NCBI GenBank assembly: GCA_028583685.1
Contig: JAMXIF010000015.1
Span: 62,873,445-62,937,444, forward strand
DNA length: 64,000 bases
Source of the DNA: Petaurus breviceps papuanus
Taxonomy: Eukaryota; Chordata; Mammalia; Diprotodontia; Petauridae
Reading direction: 5' to 3'
In this document: positions 11,860 to 24,179 of the stretch, in pieces
Layout of the letters: the number at the start of each line of letters is the position of its first letter
Position numbering within the stretch: position 1 is the stretch's first letter
Translations under genes and position numbers: made by a program
Notes under the pieces: generated by a model
The model's input: only the letters and a program-made list of their open reading frames with translations
Databases searched by the model: none
Told to the model about the DNA's origin: nothing

Positions 11860-13042
11860 TGTAATGTAATGCCAAGGAAAGACAACTTCCCAGGTTCAAA
11901 ATACCAGCATAGGTGCTCTCCATTTTACTCAGTGACAAACCAAGAACAGAGAAGGTCAAAACATGACATCATTCAAAATACAGCATTTACTAAGTGTGAT
12001 TAAATAATCTCCAAGTACTACCCCACCCCAGGACCTTCCAATCATTCAATCAATTACAAAGTCTCTGTTCTAAATACTTCTCCACCCCTAGGCTATACCT
12101 TAATTTAGTCCACCACAAAGTCCCTCTTCTCAAATGGAGATTAGTTTCCAAACATAAGGTCAAAAGTTCCCCACCCCTGGATCATAATTGAATCTACCCC
12201 AGAGTTACATCAAGTTTAAACACAGCACTTAATACCCAAATGGAGGTCTTTTCTTCATCTTGACAGGAGGCAAGTTCTCAGCAATCTTAGTTCCTGGGGA
12301 GACAAGGCTTAGCAAGGCCATAAGATACATTGCCAGTCCCTTCATGAATTCATCCTCTGTCTGTAGAACAGTCCTAGAACCCCTGAACACATTAGCAAAA
12401 CCCTCTCCTAGGATTTCTGTAAACATACAACAAGAAAATCCTTCTTCAGGGCTTCTGAACCAACAGAAAGGTTCCCAGACCCCTGCAACAACAGCACTGT
12501 CCTTCACCAGTGGACAATATTCACTCTGTCTGCAGGACAGTCTCCAGACCCCTGCAACAACAGCACTGTCCTTCACCAGTGGACAGTATTCACTCTCTGT
12601 CTGCAGGACAGTCTCAGGGCTTCTTAGCGAACAGCCAGGTTCCAGGACTTCTTCAACAAAAGGACTATCTTTCACCAGTGGACAAATCTGGCAAAACAAC
12701 ATCAAAACAGACAGACAAAGTACCAGCAAAACAGCCATGTCTCCTCAGTCCTTGGCAGCTTAGGGGGCAGGTCTCAAAAGTCCAGGGCAATTCAAAGCGG
12801 CCACCAGCAATTCTCTTAGTCTCTCTCTTTCTCCACGAGGTGCTGTTTCCAAAAAAAAAAGGTCTTCTGCCTCTCTCTTGTGTCTCTCCAAATCTACGTC
12901 ACCAGCTCCTCCCAGTTCAGGACTTTCTTTTCACATCAACAAGCCCATCCCACAGGTGGGATTAACAAGCTCTGGGTTTTAACACAATCAATTTGAAAAC
13001 CAAGGCAATACAGGGGAAACTTTAAATGCCATTACTATCACA
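11860..13042 (-). mobile_element. Solo LTR (A) of an endogenous retrovirus-like element
   Basis: The element reads TGTGATAG...CATTACA on the minus strand (1183 bp) and is flanked by the exact 5-bp duplication 'ccttg' at 11855-11859 and 13043-13047. It lies inside SINE monomer 2. No internal retroviral region is present, so it is a solo LTR. Three blocks of a 69-bp tandem repeat lie near 12476-12620. Its sense-strand start, TGT...AATGG...TTTAAAG...CCCTG, is shared with the other LTRs of this window. A 5-bp duplication fits class III (ERVL-like) elements, but the class is not proven. About 5% difference from the copy at 63444 over the first 83 bp suggests moderate age. Confidence 0.85.
12229..12738 (-). 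other. Open frame inside LTR A, signal-peptide-like start
   Basis: On the sense strand of LTR A an open frame of 169 codons begins with MAVLLVLCLSVLMLFCQ, which has the make-up of a signal peptide or membrane segment. It then carries repeats of 23 residues containing 'SEYCPLVKDSAVVAGVW', matching the 69-bp DNA repeats, so repeat copy number does not change the frame. The same start and frame recur in the LTR copy at the right end of the window (63737 onward). I do not recognise the protein. The opposite strand is also open over long stretches, so base composition alone might explain it. Confidence 0.35.
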
Positions 13043-13104
13043 CCTTGGGCAACTTACTTAACCCTGATTGCTTTAAAAATAAATAAAATAAAACAAGTAT
13101 TATC

Positions 13105-13281
13105 ATCCTCATTTTATAGATGAAGAAATTGAGATGATAAATTCAGAGCAGTGATTCTTAATCTTTCATGTGTCCTGAACCTGTTTGGTAGTCTAATGAA
13201 GCCCCTGGATTCATTCTGAGAATAAAAAAAAAATAAGATAGAAAGAAATGTTAAATTCCAGTTATATATTGAAAAAGTGAA

Positions 13282-13314
<33 letters not shown>

Positions 13315-13320
13315 CTTTCA
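13105..13320. repeat. Short MIR remnant and (GT)n run
   Basis: 'ctcattttatagatgaagaa' near 13110 is a MIR remnant in reverse. 'gcagtgattcttaatctttc' (13148 onward) looks like an old mammal-wide DNA-transposon relic that I cannot name. A (GT)n run lies at 13284-13311. Confidence 0.5.
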
Positions 13321-15086
13321 ATCAAGGTCATGGACATGCTTAAGTCAAAACACCTAGAGGCAAAACCCCAAACAGAAATGGAAAGTGCTCTCAAGACCAG
13401 AAAGAATCCATGGAAAAGCTGAAAAAGAGAATTTAAAATCATATAAGAGAAACAGATGAAAAATTGGGGAAAAAATGAGACTGATACAAGGGATTAATGG
13501 GAAAAAAAAGAGACAAGAGCTTAGAAAAAGAAAAGCATTGCTTAATTCACTAAAGAAGACAAGTTCTTAAAATGTACAATTGGCCAAATGGAAAATGAAG
13601 TACAAAAGGTAAAAGAGGAAAATAACTCTTTAAAAGTTAAAAATGAGCAAGTGTAAACTAATGACTTTAAAAACTTCATGAATCTATGAAACAAATTCAA
13701 ATGAATGATAAAATGGAAGAAAATGTAAAATGCTTCATGGGAAAAACAACCAACCTGGAAAACAGATGTAGGAGAGACAATGTCAGAATCATTGGACTAC
13801 CTGAAAGCCATAATGAAAAGGAGGACCTGGACAACATATTTCAGTAAATTATCAAGGAAAATTTCCCTGATATCCTAGAATCAGAGGGCAAAATAGTCAA
13901 TGAAAAAATTCACTGATCACTTCAAGAAAGAGATGGCAAAATAAAAACTCCAAGGAATACTATAGCTAAATTTCAGAACTATCAAATTAAGGAAAAATAC
14001 TGCAGGTGACCAGAAAGAAATAATTCAAATATTGGGGAGCCACAAGCAGAATTACACAGGATTTAGCAACTGCAACATTAAAGGATTGGAGGTCATTGAA
14101 CATGATATTCTGGAAGGTGAAGTAGTGAGGATTGCAACTGAGAATCAATGACACAGTGAAATTAAACATAATACTTGAAGGTGAAATGGCTAATTAATGA
14201 AATAGAAAGGTTTCAAGCTTTCATAAAGACCATAATTGAATAACAAAAAATTATCTCCAATATCAAGACCCAAGAGAAACCTTAAACAGTAAAAAAGGAA
14301 AATAAAACATGATGGATTCAATGTTGCGGAATTGTTTACACGGGAAGATAATACCTGCAACTCTTCACAATTGTAACACTAACAGTACAGCTGGAAGGAC
14401 TACACTTAGACAGAGGGTACAGGGTTAAGGCGAATTGTATAGAATAACACAAAACAATAATTAAGACATCAGAAAGAGGAACATAGTGGGTGTAGAAGGA
14501 AGGGAGAGGTAGAATAGGGTAAATTATTTCATATGATGTGATGAAAAGACCTATTATAATGGAGGTAGAGATAAAAGGGTGGGCAATGGGCATGGTTTGA
14601 ACCTTACTTTTTCAATATTGTCTCAAAGGAGGAATAAAAAACACAGTTGAATATAGAAGTGTATCTTATGCGATAGAAAAGTACAATGGGAGATCAAGTA
14701 AAAGGGGGTCACAGACTGAAGGGAGGGCAAACTCAGGAAGATACAAGACAGAAACAAAACACTTTGAAAGAGGGAAAGGGTAAAAGGAGAGAGAGGATAA
14801 ACAGGAGGAAAAATAGGATGGAAGGAAATACAAAGTGTTCATAAATAGGCATGTGAATGGGATGAACTCTCCCATAAAACATATATGGCTTCAAAGGTGG
14901 ATTGAAAACCAGAATCCTAAACTATGTTGTTTACAAGAAACACACTTGAAATGGAGAGACACACAGAGTAAAGATAAAGTAAAGACTAGAGCAGAATCTA
15001 TTATTCTTCAGCTGAAGAAAACAAACAAATAAAAAAGGAATAGCAATACTTATCTCAGACCAAGCAAAAGCAAGAATAGAACTAAT

Positions 15087-15557
15087 TGTACCACCAACAC
15101 AATATTCACAGTTCCAACAGGGACTGTAAGTATGGCATATTTATAGTCACAAAATATAGCAGACTCTCCATGTATAAGACAAAAGCAAAATATTGATTTA
15201 TACACCAGAAAAACAAACCCCATCATCAGAAAAATGAATCCATCATAGCAATATAGAAGTTAGTACACCACAATGCAAGCAGAAAAGTCATATCATCCTT
15301 TATCCTCTCCACAAACCAACATTCACAAGTCTGTCTCCCTTCATATGTCCTCTCTCTTTGACTGTCTAGTTGCTCTGACTCCCAGTTTCCTATGCACTCA
15401 GCTCCACCCTTCAGCAAACTCCTCCTACCACAGGCTCTATATAATTACATTTGAAATATTAGAGTACAGGGAATATCTTCAAATCAGGGAAGGTCTTCAA
15501 ATTCTCTTAGGTTTATTAAGTGGCAGCAGAAACCTTCAAATTCCCATTACCATTACA
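15087..15557 (-). mobile_element. Solo LTR (F) inside L1 copy b
   Basis: The boundaries are TGTAATGG...GGTACA in sense orientation, 471 bp, flanked by 'ctaat' (15082-15086) and 'gtaat' (15558-15562), a 5-bp duplication with one difference. The surrounding L1 reads on without loss. Both ends match LTR C at 26641 (for example 'tgtaccaccaacacaatatt' on plus against 'tgtatcagcaatgcaatatt'). No internal region. Diverged and old compared with LTRs A, B, D and E. Confidence 0.75.
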
Positions 15558-16469
15558 GTAATTAAAAGAGATAAGTAAGGAAACTGCATGTTATTAAAAG
15601 GTACCATAGACAATGAAGCAATATCAATACCAAACATATATGTACCAAGTGTTATAAGCATCCAAATCTTTAAAGGAGAAACTAAATGAGTTACAGGAAG
15701 AAATAGACAGTAAAACAATACAAGTCAGGGACCTCAACTGTCCTCTCTCAGAACTCAATAAGTTCAAATAAATAATAAGCAAGAAAGAAATTAAGTAGGT
15801 GAATAGAATAGCAAAAAAAATTAGATTAGATATAAAGGGTGACATCAAAAGCATATTAGAGAAGTAAGAAATACTCTGCCTGTCAGATCTATGGAAAAAG
15901 GAAGAATTTATGACCAAACAATATGGGGAGCATTACAAAATGTGATTAGAAAATTTTGAATATCTTAGATATACATTAAATTAAAAAAGCTTTTACACAA
16001 ACAAAACCAATGCAACTAAGATTAGAAGGAAAGCTGAAAGCTGGTAAGCAATCTTTATTTATCTCTGAAAAAGTTCTCATTTCTTTTTTTAGTTTCTTTT
16101 TTTCTTTTAAATTTATTTGCTTTTAGTTTACAATACTCAGTTCCACAAGTTTTTGAGTTCCATTTTTTCCCCCTTGTTCTCCTCCCCTCTTTTCCCCTAT
16201 AGTGGCATGCAATCCAAAATAGGTTCTACAAATACCTTCACATTAAACATTAGTCAGGTTGTAAAGGATTGGATCCAATGGGATGAACAACAAGAAAGAA
16301 GGAACAAAATAAAACAAGACAAAGACAGAGAACAAGAAGTTTGCTTCAATCTACATTCAGACTCTGTAATTTTTTCTCTGAATATGGATAATCCTTTTTA
16401 TCATGAGTCTTTTGGAGTTGTCTTATAACCTTTCATTCCTGAGTCTATCAAAGTGATAGCCCAGTCTAT

Positions 16470-19400
16470 CAAAGTCAGTCATCACAGGATATGATATGTC
16501 TGTAATTGTGTAAAATGTTCTCCTGGTTCTGCTCACCTCACTCAGCATCAGCTTATATGTTATATAAGTTCATAATAATTCTCCAAGTTATTGTGAAGTC
16601 CATCTGTTCCTCATTTCTTACAGCACAATAGTATTCCATTACATTCATATAACACAATTTGTTTAGCTATTTCCCAATTGATGGGCATCCCCTTGATTTC
16701 CAATTCTTTGCCACCACAAAAAGAGCTGCTATAAATATTTTTGTACATATAGGTCTTTTTCCACATGTATGATCTCTTTGGAATATAGGCCAAGAGGTGG
16801 TATTGCTGAGTCAAAGGATATGCACTTTTTTATAGACCTTTGGGCATAATTTCAAATTATTCTCCACAATGGTTGCATCAGTTCACAACACCACCAACAA
16901 TGCATTAGTGTTCTTGTTTTCCCGCATCTTCAGCATTTATCATTTTCTGGTTTTGTCATGTTAGCCAATCTTACAAGTGAGATTTTGTACCTCAGACTTG
17001 TTTTGATTTTCATTTCTCTAATCAACAGTTATGTAGAGCATTTTTTTCATGTGGTTATAGGTATCTTTAATTTTTTCCTCTGAAAACCGCCTGTTCATGT
17101 CTTTTAGCCTTTTATAAATTGGGGAATGACTTGTATCCTTATAAATTTCTTAAAAAAAATGCAATTCTCTGTATATTTTAGAAATGAGGTCTTTATAAGA
17201 GACACTGGTTATAAAAGTTCTTTCCTCATTTTCTGCTTCCCTCCTAATCTTGATTACATTGGCTTTGTTTGTACAAAAAAAAACCAACTTTTTAATTTAA
17301 TGTTATCAAAATTATCTATTTAGCATGTTGTAATGCTCTCTATCTCTTGTTTGGTCATATATTCTTCCCTTCTTCATAAATCTGACAAGTAAACCATTCC
17401 TTGCTCTTCCAGAACGTTTACATTATCAGCCTTTATATCTAAGTCATGAACCTATTTTGACTTTATTTTGGCATATGGTGTAAGACATTGGTCTCTGCCT
17501 AGTTTCTGCCATATTATTTTCCTGTTTTCCTAGCAGCTTTTGTCAAATAGTGAATTTTTATCCAAGAAGTTGGAGTCTTTGAGTTCATCAAGCAGTAGAT
17601 TATTATAGCCATTGACTACTGTGTCTTGTGTACATAATCTATTACACTGATCCACAGCTCTATATCTCAGTCAGTACCGAGTAGTTTTGATGACTGTTGC
17701 TTTATAATACAGTTTAAAATCTGGTATGACTAGATCACCTTCCTTATAATTTATTTTCATTAATTCCCTTAATATTCTGGATTTTTTGTTTTTCCAGATG
17801 AATTTTGTCATGATTTTTTTTCTAGCTCTATACATAATTTTTAGTAGGTTTATTGGTATGACACTAAATAGGTGAATTAATTTAGGTAAAATTATCATTT
17901 TTTTTTATATTAGACTAGCCTAATCATGAGCAACCTATTTTTTTCTAATTATTTAGATGTGATTTTTTTTGTGTGAAAAGTGTTCTTCAATTGTGTTCAT
18001 ATATTTCCTGGGTTTGTTTGGGCAGGTAGACTTCCAAATATTTTATAATGTGTACAGTAACTTTAAAAGTAATTTCTCTATTTCTTCCTTTTGGACTTGG
18101 TTAGAAATATGTAGGAATGTCTAGGATTTATGGGAGTTTATATTATATCCTGAAACTTTGGCAGTCATTTATAATTTCAAGTAGTTTTTACTTGATTCTC
18201 TAGGATTCTCAAACATATCATCATATCATCTGAAAAGAGTGATAGCTTTGTCTCTTCTTGGCCTATTCTAATTCTTTCAATTTCTTTTTCTTCTCTATTT
18301 GCCACAGTAAACATTCCTAGTACCAAATTGTAAAACAGGGGTAATAGTGGACATCCTTGTTTCATCCCTGATCTTATTTGAAATGCTTCTAACTTATCCC
18401 CATTCTATATAATACTTGCTGATGGTTTTTGATAGATGATACTTATCATTTTAAGGAAGACTCATTTATTCCTATGCTTTCTAGTGTTTTTAATAGGAAT
18501 GGGGATTTTATCAAAAGATTTTTCTGCATCTATTGAGATAACCATTTGGTTTCAACTAGTTTTGATATTAATATGATTAATTATACTGATAGTTTTCCTA
18601 ATTTGAACCAGTCTTGTCTTCCTGGAATAAATACTATATGATCAAAGGCCATTATTCTCATGATAAGTTGCTATAATCTTTTTGGTAATATTTTGTTAAA
18701 AAATTTTGCATCTATATTAGAGAAATTGGTATATTATTTTTTTCTCTGTTTTGGATCTTCCCAATTTAAGTATCAGTGCCATATTAGTATCATAAAAAGA
18801 ATTTGGTAAGATTGCTTCTTCACCAATTTTTCTAAATTGTCTATAAAGTATAGGAATTAGTTATTCCTTAAATCTTGGGGATGATTTGCTTGAAAATTCT
18901 TCAGGCCCTGGAGATTTTTTCATAGGGTATTCATTGATGGCCTATTCAATTTCTTTTTCTGAGACGGGGCTATTTAACTGTTTTACTTCCTCTTTAGTCA
19001 AACTGGGCAATTTATATTTTTGTAAATATTCATCCATTTCACTAAGATTGTCATATACATGGGCAAACAATTGGGCAAAATAATTCTTAATTATTCTTTT
19101 ACTTTCCTCTTCATTGGAGGTAAATTCACCTTTTTTGTTTCTGATACTGATAATTTGGTTTTCTTCTTTTTTTAAATAAAATTGACTTAAGTTTTTTTTA
19201 ATCAATTTTATTTTTTTCCCATAAAACCAGTACTTAGTTTCATGTATTCGTTTAATGGATTTCTTAATCTCAGTTTTATTAATCTCTCCTTTGCTTTTCA
19301 GTATTTCTAATTTGGTATTTAATTGGGGATTTTCCTTTTTTCCCCCTTTTTCTACCTTTTTTAGCTGCATACCCAATTTATTGATCTCCTTTTTCTCTAT

Positions 19401-20310
19401 TTTATTCATGTAAGCATTCAGAGATATAAAACTTCTCCTAAGAACCACTTTAACTACATCTCATCAGTTTTTGTATGTAGTCTCATTATTGTCGTTCTCT
19501 TGTATAAAGTTATTGATTGTTTCTATGATATATTGTTTGACCCACTCGTTCTTTAGGATTAGATTTTTTAGTTTCCAACTAGTTTTATTCCATCTTTCCA
19601 TGGTTCTTTATTATATGTAATTTTTATTTCATAATGATCTGAAAAAAATATGCGTAATATTTCTGATTTCTACACTGGGTTGTGAAATTTTTATGCCCTA
19701 GACATAGTTAATTTTTGTGTATGGTCTATGTACTGCTGAAAAGAAATTATATTCTTTTTTTACCCCCATTCAATTTTCTCCAGGGATGTATCATATCTAC
19801 CTACTCTAAAATTCTAATCACCTACTTAACTTCTTTCTTGTTTATTTTGAGATTAGATATATCAAGTTCAGAGAAGGGAAGATTGAGGTCCCCCCATTAG
19901 TATAGTTTTGCTATCTAGTTCTTCCTCTAACTCCCTTAAATTCTCCTGTAAGAATTTGGATGCTACATCACTTGGGGCATATATGTTTAGTAATTATATT
20001 ACTTCATTGTAAATGGTGCCTTTTAGCAGGATATAGTTTCCTTCCTTATTTCTGTTAATTATATTACTCCCATTATATTCCCTTTGCTTTGTCTGAGGTA
20101 AGAATTGCTACCACTGCTTTTTTTTTCTTTACCTGAAGCATAATATATTATACTCCAGCCATTTACCTTTACCCTTTTTGTATTGCCCTATTTCAAATAT
20201 GTTTCTTGTAAACAGCATATTGTAAATTTGTGGTTTTTTCTCTCTGACTCTGTTTCATGTGAGAGTTCATCTTGATCACATTCACAGTTATGATTGCTAT
20301 CTCTTTCTTT
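16470..20310 (-). pseudogene. L1 ORF2 (endonuclease and reverse transcriptase), decayed
   Basis: ORF2 of L1 nicks the target DNA and copies the RNA there. The endonuclease start is visible in reverse at about 20240-20310 ('gagagttcatcttgatcaca'). A middle stretch at 18942-19448 reads '[25 protein letters not shown]', the region between the two domains, and carries '[12 protein letters not shown]'. The catalytic region at 18177-18365 reads 'MKQGCPLLPLFYNLVLG' and 'LSLFSDDMMI', where FADD has become FSDD. Stretch 17671-17898 holds 'GDLVIPDFKLYYKATVIKTT' from the C-terminal part. Several frameshifts and stops separate the pieces. Confidence 0.8.
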
Positions 20311-21079
20311 ATCTCCATCCTATTCCATCCCCTGTTTGTGTTTTTATTTCTCCCCTCTCCTTCCTTTCCTCAAAAGAATTTTGCTTTTGACCACAGCCTC
20401 CCTCAATATTTCCTCCCTATCATCCTCTGTCCCTTTTCCTACCCTTTTCCCTTTCTATATCTTCTCTCCCTTCTAGCTTTTTCTAACCCTCCCCTCCCCT
20501 GTTTTTTTCCCTCTTTCTCGTACTACTGCCTATGGGGCACTTTAGATTTCAATACCTTGACAAAGTATGTTATTCCCTCCTTGAACTAGAACTGATGAAA
20601 ATAAATCTCAAATGTTCCTCTACGCCCTCCTTTCTTTCCCTCTACTATAATACATTTTTGTTTCTTTTCACATTAGATTCCTATACTTAACTGAGTATGT
20701 TATTCCCTCCTTGAACCAAATCCAATGAGACTAAATCTCAAACAATGCTTTTCTCCTCTACTATAACATGTTATTGTGCTTCTTTATATGATGTAATTTA
20801 CCCTTTTCTGTCTCATCCTTTCCTTTTCTCCCAGTATATTCCCTTTGTACCCCTTAAGTAGTCTTTTTATCATCCCATCAATTAATTTATACCTATACCC
20901 TCTATCTATGTATATTCCTTTTAAATGTCATGATAATTATGTAATTCTTAAAATTAACAGGTATCATCCTCCCATATAAGGTTATAAACAGTTTGCTCTT
21001 TTTGAATAACAAATTTGTGTGTGTGTGTATTTGACTGTTTACCTTTTTATGTGTCTCTTGAGTATTGTATTTGAAGATC

Positions 21080-22045
21080 AAATTTTCCATTGAACTTTGG
21101 CCTTTTCATCAGGAAAGTCTGGGAGTCCCGTATTTCGTTGAATGACTATCCCCTTGACTAAATGAGAATGCTCAATTTTGCTGGCTAGTTGATCCCTGGT
21201 TGTAATCCAAGATCTTTTGCCTTACTTATCATATTATAATACCTCCAATCTTTTAATGTAGAAATTTCAAGGTCCTATGTGATCCTGATTATAGTTCTGT
21301 ACTATTTGAAATGTTTCTTTCTGACTGCTTGCTGTATTTTCTCCTTGACCTGATAATTCTGGAATTTGGTTACAATATTCATTGGAGATTTCAATTTGGG
21401 ATCTCTTACAGGAGGTGATTGGTGGATTCTTTCAATGACTATTTTACCCTCTGATTCTAGGACCTCACGGCAGTTTTACTTGATTATTTCTTGGAAGATA
21501 ATACCCAGGCTCTTTTTTTCATCATGGCCAATAATTCTTAATTTCTTTCTCCTGGATCTATTTTCCAGTTCAGTTGTTTTCCAATGAGATATTTTACATT
21601 TTCTTCTATTTTTTCATTCTTTAGATTTTGTTTGACTGATTCTGGATGCCTCATAAAGTCATTAGCTTCAACTTTTCCAATTCTAATTTTTAATGCATTT
21701 CTTTCCTCAGTGAGTTTTTGCACCTCCTTCTCCATTTGGCCAATTGTACTCTTTAAGGAGTTGTTTTCTTAAGTGCTTTTTTTTTCTATTTTGCCAATTG
21801 TATTTTAAAAAATCATTGGTTGTTTTTTCTTCTACCTCTCTAATTTGCATTTTAAAATCCTTCTTGAGCTCTTCCAAGCATGCTTTTTTTGCACTTGAGA
21901 ACAGTTAATATTCCCTTTTGAGGTTTCAGATGTGGGTATAGTGTCAATGCTGTTCTCTTCTGAATGTGAATTTGTTTCTCTCCACTCACCACAATAGGAT
22001 TCTATAGTCTTTGTTTTTCCAGTTTGTTGTTGCTGTTGTTTTGCC
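21080..22045 (-). pseudogene. L1 ORF1 of copy c, decayed
   Basis: The N-terminal part keeps 'KTKTIESYCGE' (about 21985-22017) in one frame and 'MGKTTATTNWKNKD' in another, so a frameshift lies between them. The coiled-coil part is seen at 21538-21735 ('MEKEVQKLTEERNALKIRIGKVEANDFM'). The core with the 'GDWWILS' reverse-frame shadow is at 21366-21540. Its role in life was RNA binding in the L1 particle. Confidence 0.7.
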
Positions 22046-24179
22046 CATTGTGATTGCCTATTTCTTGACTTTTAAAGTGAATCTCTGCTTCTGGGGCACA
22101 GAGGGCTCTGACCCACACTTCTTGTGATGGGAGGTAAGGGCCTGGTTTCTGGCTTTGTGTGCTGTGGCCTCTCATTCTGTCAGTTAGGGGCTATATAATG
22201 CAGCAGCTCACCTGGTGCTAAGCTGGAACTGGTTGGTGAGTGCTGAGACCAAGGCTGAGGTCAAGACTTTCTGTGTTTCCCCAATGGTTACATTGAAGCT
22301 CACAGCATTACATGTTGGGGCAGGGTAGTCTGGTTGCCTCAGGTTTTCTCTTCCTCACCCTTGGGCTAGAACTCAGGAGTGTTCAGCTGCTGGTGTCTGG
22401 TGCTTTGCTGGGGTCTGCCAATTACCCTGGCTGTGTGAAGGCACACCTGGGATCCTGGTGTTGGTGCTTGCTGACCCCACCCCACTGGGGTTCGGGATCT
22501 CCCACTGGGACATTTCTCATCCTGCTCTGGTACCCTTCAGCCACAGTACAGACACAGTCATATTCTTCCTGTAGATCTCCCAAGACTCCTGCTGGTTCCA
22601 CTATTTTGGGATTTTATCCTGGGGCAATATTCTCTGGGTTTTTCAAGGTCAAAAGGAGGGTGTGAGAACACCTACAGTTTAGCCCATCATCTTGACACCC
22701 AGAAGTTCAGGGAGGTGATTTTTAATCATCTAGACTTTGGGCTGATAGACCCAGGAGTACCCTCTGAGACCATCTGTCACCCAGCTCCAACAGACCCCTA
22801 ACCTTTGGTGAGGGGTTTGGGAATTACCACTTCATGGAGTGAATCAGTTCATCTGGTTTTGTTCCAGTCCTGCTATGGTTGAGTTTGTGCTGGTATAGAC
22901 CACACACTCTGTACACTAGGTTTTTGCTCCTCCTGCCTGGCACAACAAATCCTACCCATCGATTTTCTTTACTTTCCTGGGCTACATGTCTGCCACAATT
23001 TGTCTCCTAATTGATTCTGTCACTCTAAAATTTGTTCAGATTCATTTTTTACATGTAATTGAAGGAATTTATGGGTGAGCTCAAATTAGTCTCTGCTTTT
23101 ACTCCACCATCTTGTCTCTGCTTTCATTTCTCAAATATATAGAGAACTCAAATTTATTAGGATACAATTCATTCCCCAATTCCTAATTGTGAACAGTAAG
23201 CTTGCAGATAAAGAAATCAAAGCTATCTATAGGCATATAAAGAAGTTCGTTAAATTGCTTTTGATGAGAGAAATGCAGATCAGAAACAACTCTGAGGTAC
23301 TATCTCACACCTATTATATTAACTAATATGACAAAAGAAGAGAAAATGATAAATGTTGGAGAAGATGTGGGAAAACTAATGCATTGTTTGTGGAGTTGTA
23401 AACCGATCTAACCATTCTGGAGAGCAATTCTGGAATTATGGCCAAAGGGTTACCAAACTGTGCATACCTTTTGATGCAGCAATACCACTACTAGGTCTGT
23501 ATCTCAAACAAATTATAAGAAAAAAAGTGAAAAGCACCTCTATGTGCAGAAATATTTATAGAAATCTTTTTCATGGTTGCAAAGTATTAGAAACTGAGAG
23601 TATGCCCATCAATTGGAGAATGACTGAACAAGCTGTGGTGCATAAATATAATGGAATACTATTTTGCACTGAAAAATGATGAACAGGCAGATTTCAGAAA
23701 AGCCTGGAAAGACTTGTATGAATTGATGCAAAGTAAAATGAGCAGAACCAGAAAAACATTGAACACAATATCAGTAACATTGTGTGATGATCAACTATGA
23801 ATGACACAGCTCTCTTCAGCAAATGCAATGATCCAAAACAAATACAAAGGACTCATGAGGGAAAATACTATACACATTCAGATAAAGAACTCATTGCAGA
23901 CAGATGTATATTTTTCTCACTTTATTCCTTTTTGTTGTTTCTTTCTTTTTGACCTGTTTTCTTATTTCACAACTATGACTAATGTGAAAATATGTTTTAC
24001 ATGTATAACCTTTACATGTATTTACATGTATAACCTATATCAAATTGCCTACCATTTTAGCAAGAAATAAGGGGAGGGGAGGAAGGGAATGAGAACAATG
24101 GGACTTCAAAATCTTGCAAAAATCAATGCTAAAAAGTGTCTTGACATGCAATTGGTTGGAGGGAGGATACCATAAAAAG

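Larger units (their letters stand above)
11585..13104 (+). mobile_element. Dimeric tRNA-SINE, TSD-flanked, split by an LTR
   Basis: Monomer 1 runs 11600-11742 and monomer 2 starts at 11743 ('ggggcagccaggtggcacag'). Monomer 2 is interrupted at 11860 by an LTR and resumes at 13043 ('ccttgggcaacttactta'), ending with an A-rich tail at 13089. The whole dimer is flanked by one pair of target duplications, 'aaaacaaatattatt' (11585-11599) and 'aaaacaagtattatc' (13090-13104). No duplication lies at the junction 'aatttctta|ggggcagcc'. The two monomers therefore seem to have inserted together. Confidence 0.8.
16085..23123 (-). mobile_element. Full-length-sized L1 (copy c), decayed
   Basis: The element is inserted in L1 copy b with the short duplication 'tcatttct' at 16077-16084 and 23124-23131; joining the flanks restores the continuous L1 copy b reading. 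On the minus strand it starts at 23123 ('gcagagacaagatggtggag'), with a 5' UTR to about 22045, ORF1 to about 21080, a spacer, and ORF2 from about 20310 to 16470. The 3' UTR and A-rich end reach 16085. At 7.0 kb it has the size of an intact marsupial L1, but both frames are broken many times. Confidence 0.85.
13335..24170 (+). mobile_element. L1 copy (b), split by an L1 and an LTR
   Basis: The copy begins inside ORF1 (13335 onward) and its core 'NRCRRDNVRIIGLPESH' is near 13760-13815. The spacer follows, then the endonuclease start at 14835 ('GMNSPIKHIWLQRWIENQNP', 'CCLQETHLK'). LTR F interrupts the endonuclease part at 15087-15557. Near 15810 the sequence jumps to the ORF2 C-terminal region ('LSDLWKKEEFMTKQ'); by comparison with the copy at 47389, about 2.4 kb including the reverse transcriptase is missing. 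At 16084 it is split by L1 copy c and resumes at 23132 with the rest of the C-terminal part and the 3' UTR (to about 24170). Not functional. Confidence 0.8.

Noticed and set aside
12476-12620. The 69-bp repeats as a satellite array
   Set aside because: Only two to three units, confined to LTR A and found at the same place in LTR E, so they belong to the LTR.
12260-12965. Plus-strand open frames of 167 and 151 codons antisense to LTR A
   Set aside because: They overlap the tandem repeats, lack any recognised motif and lie antisense to the LTR; probably shadows.
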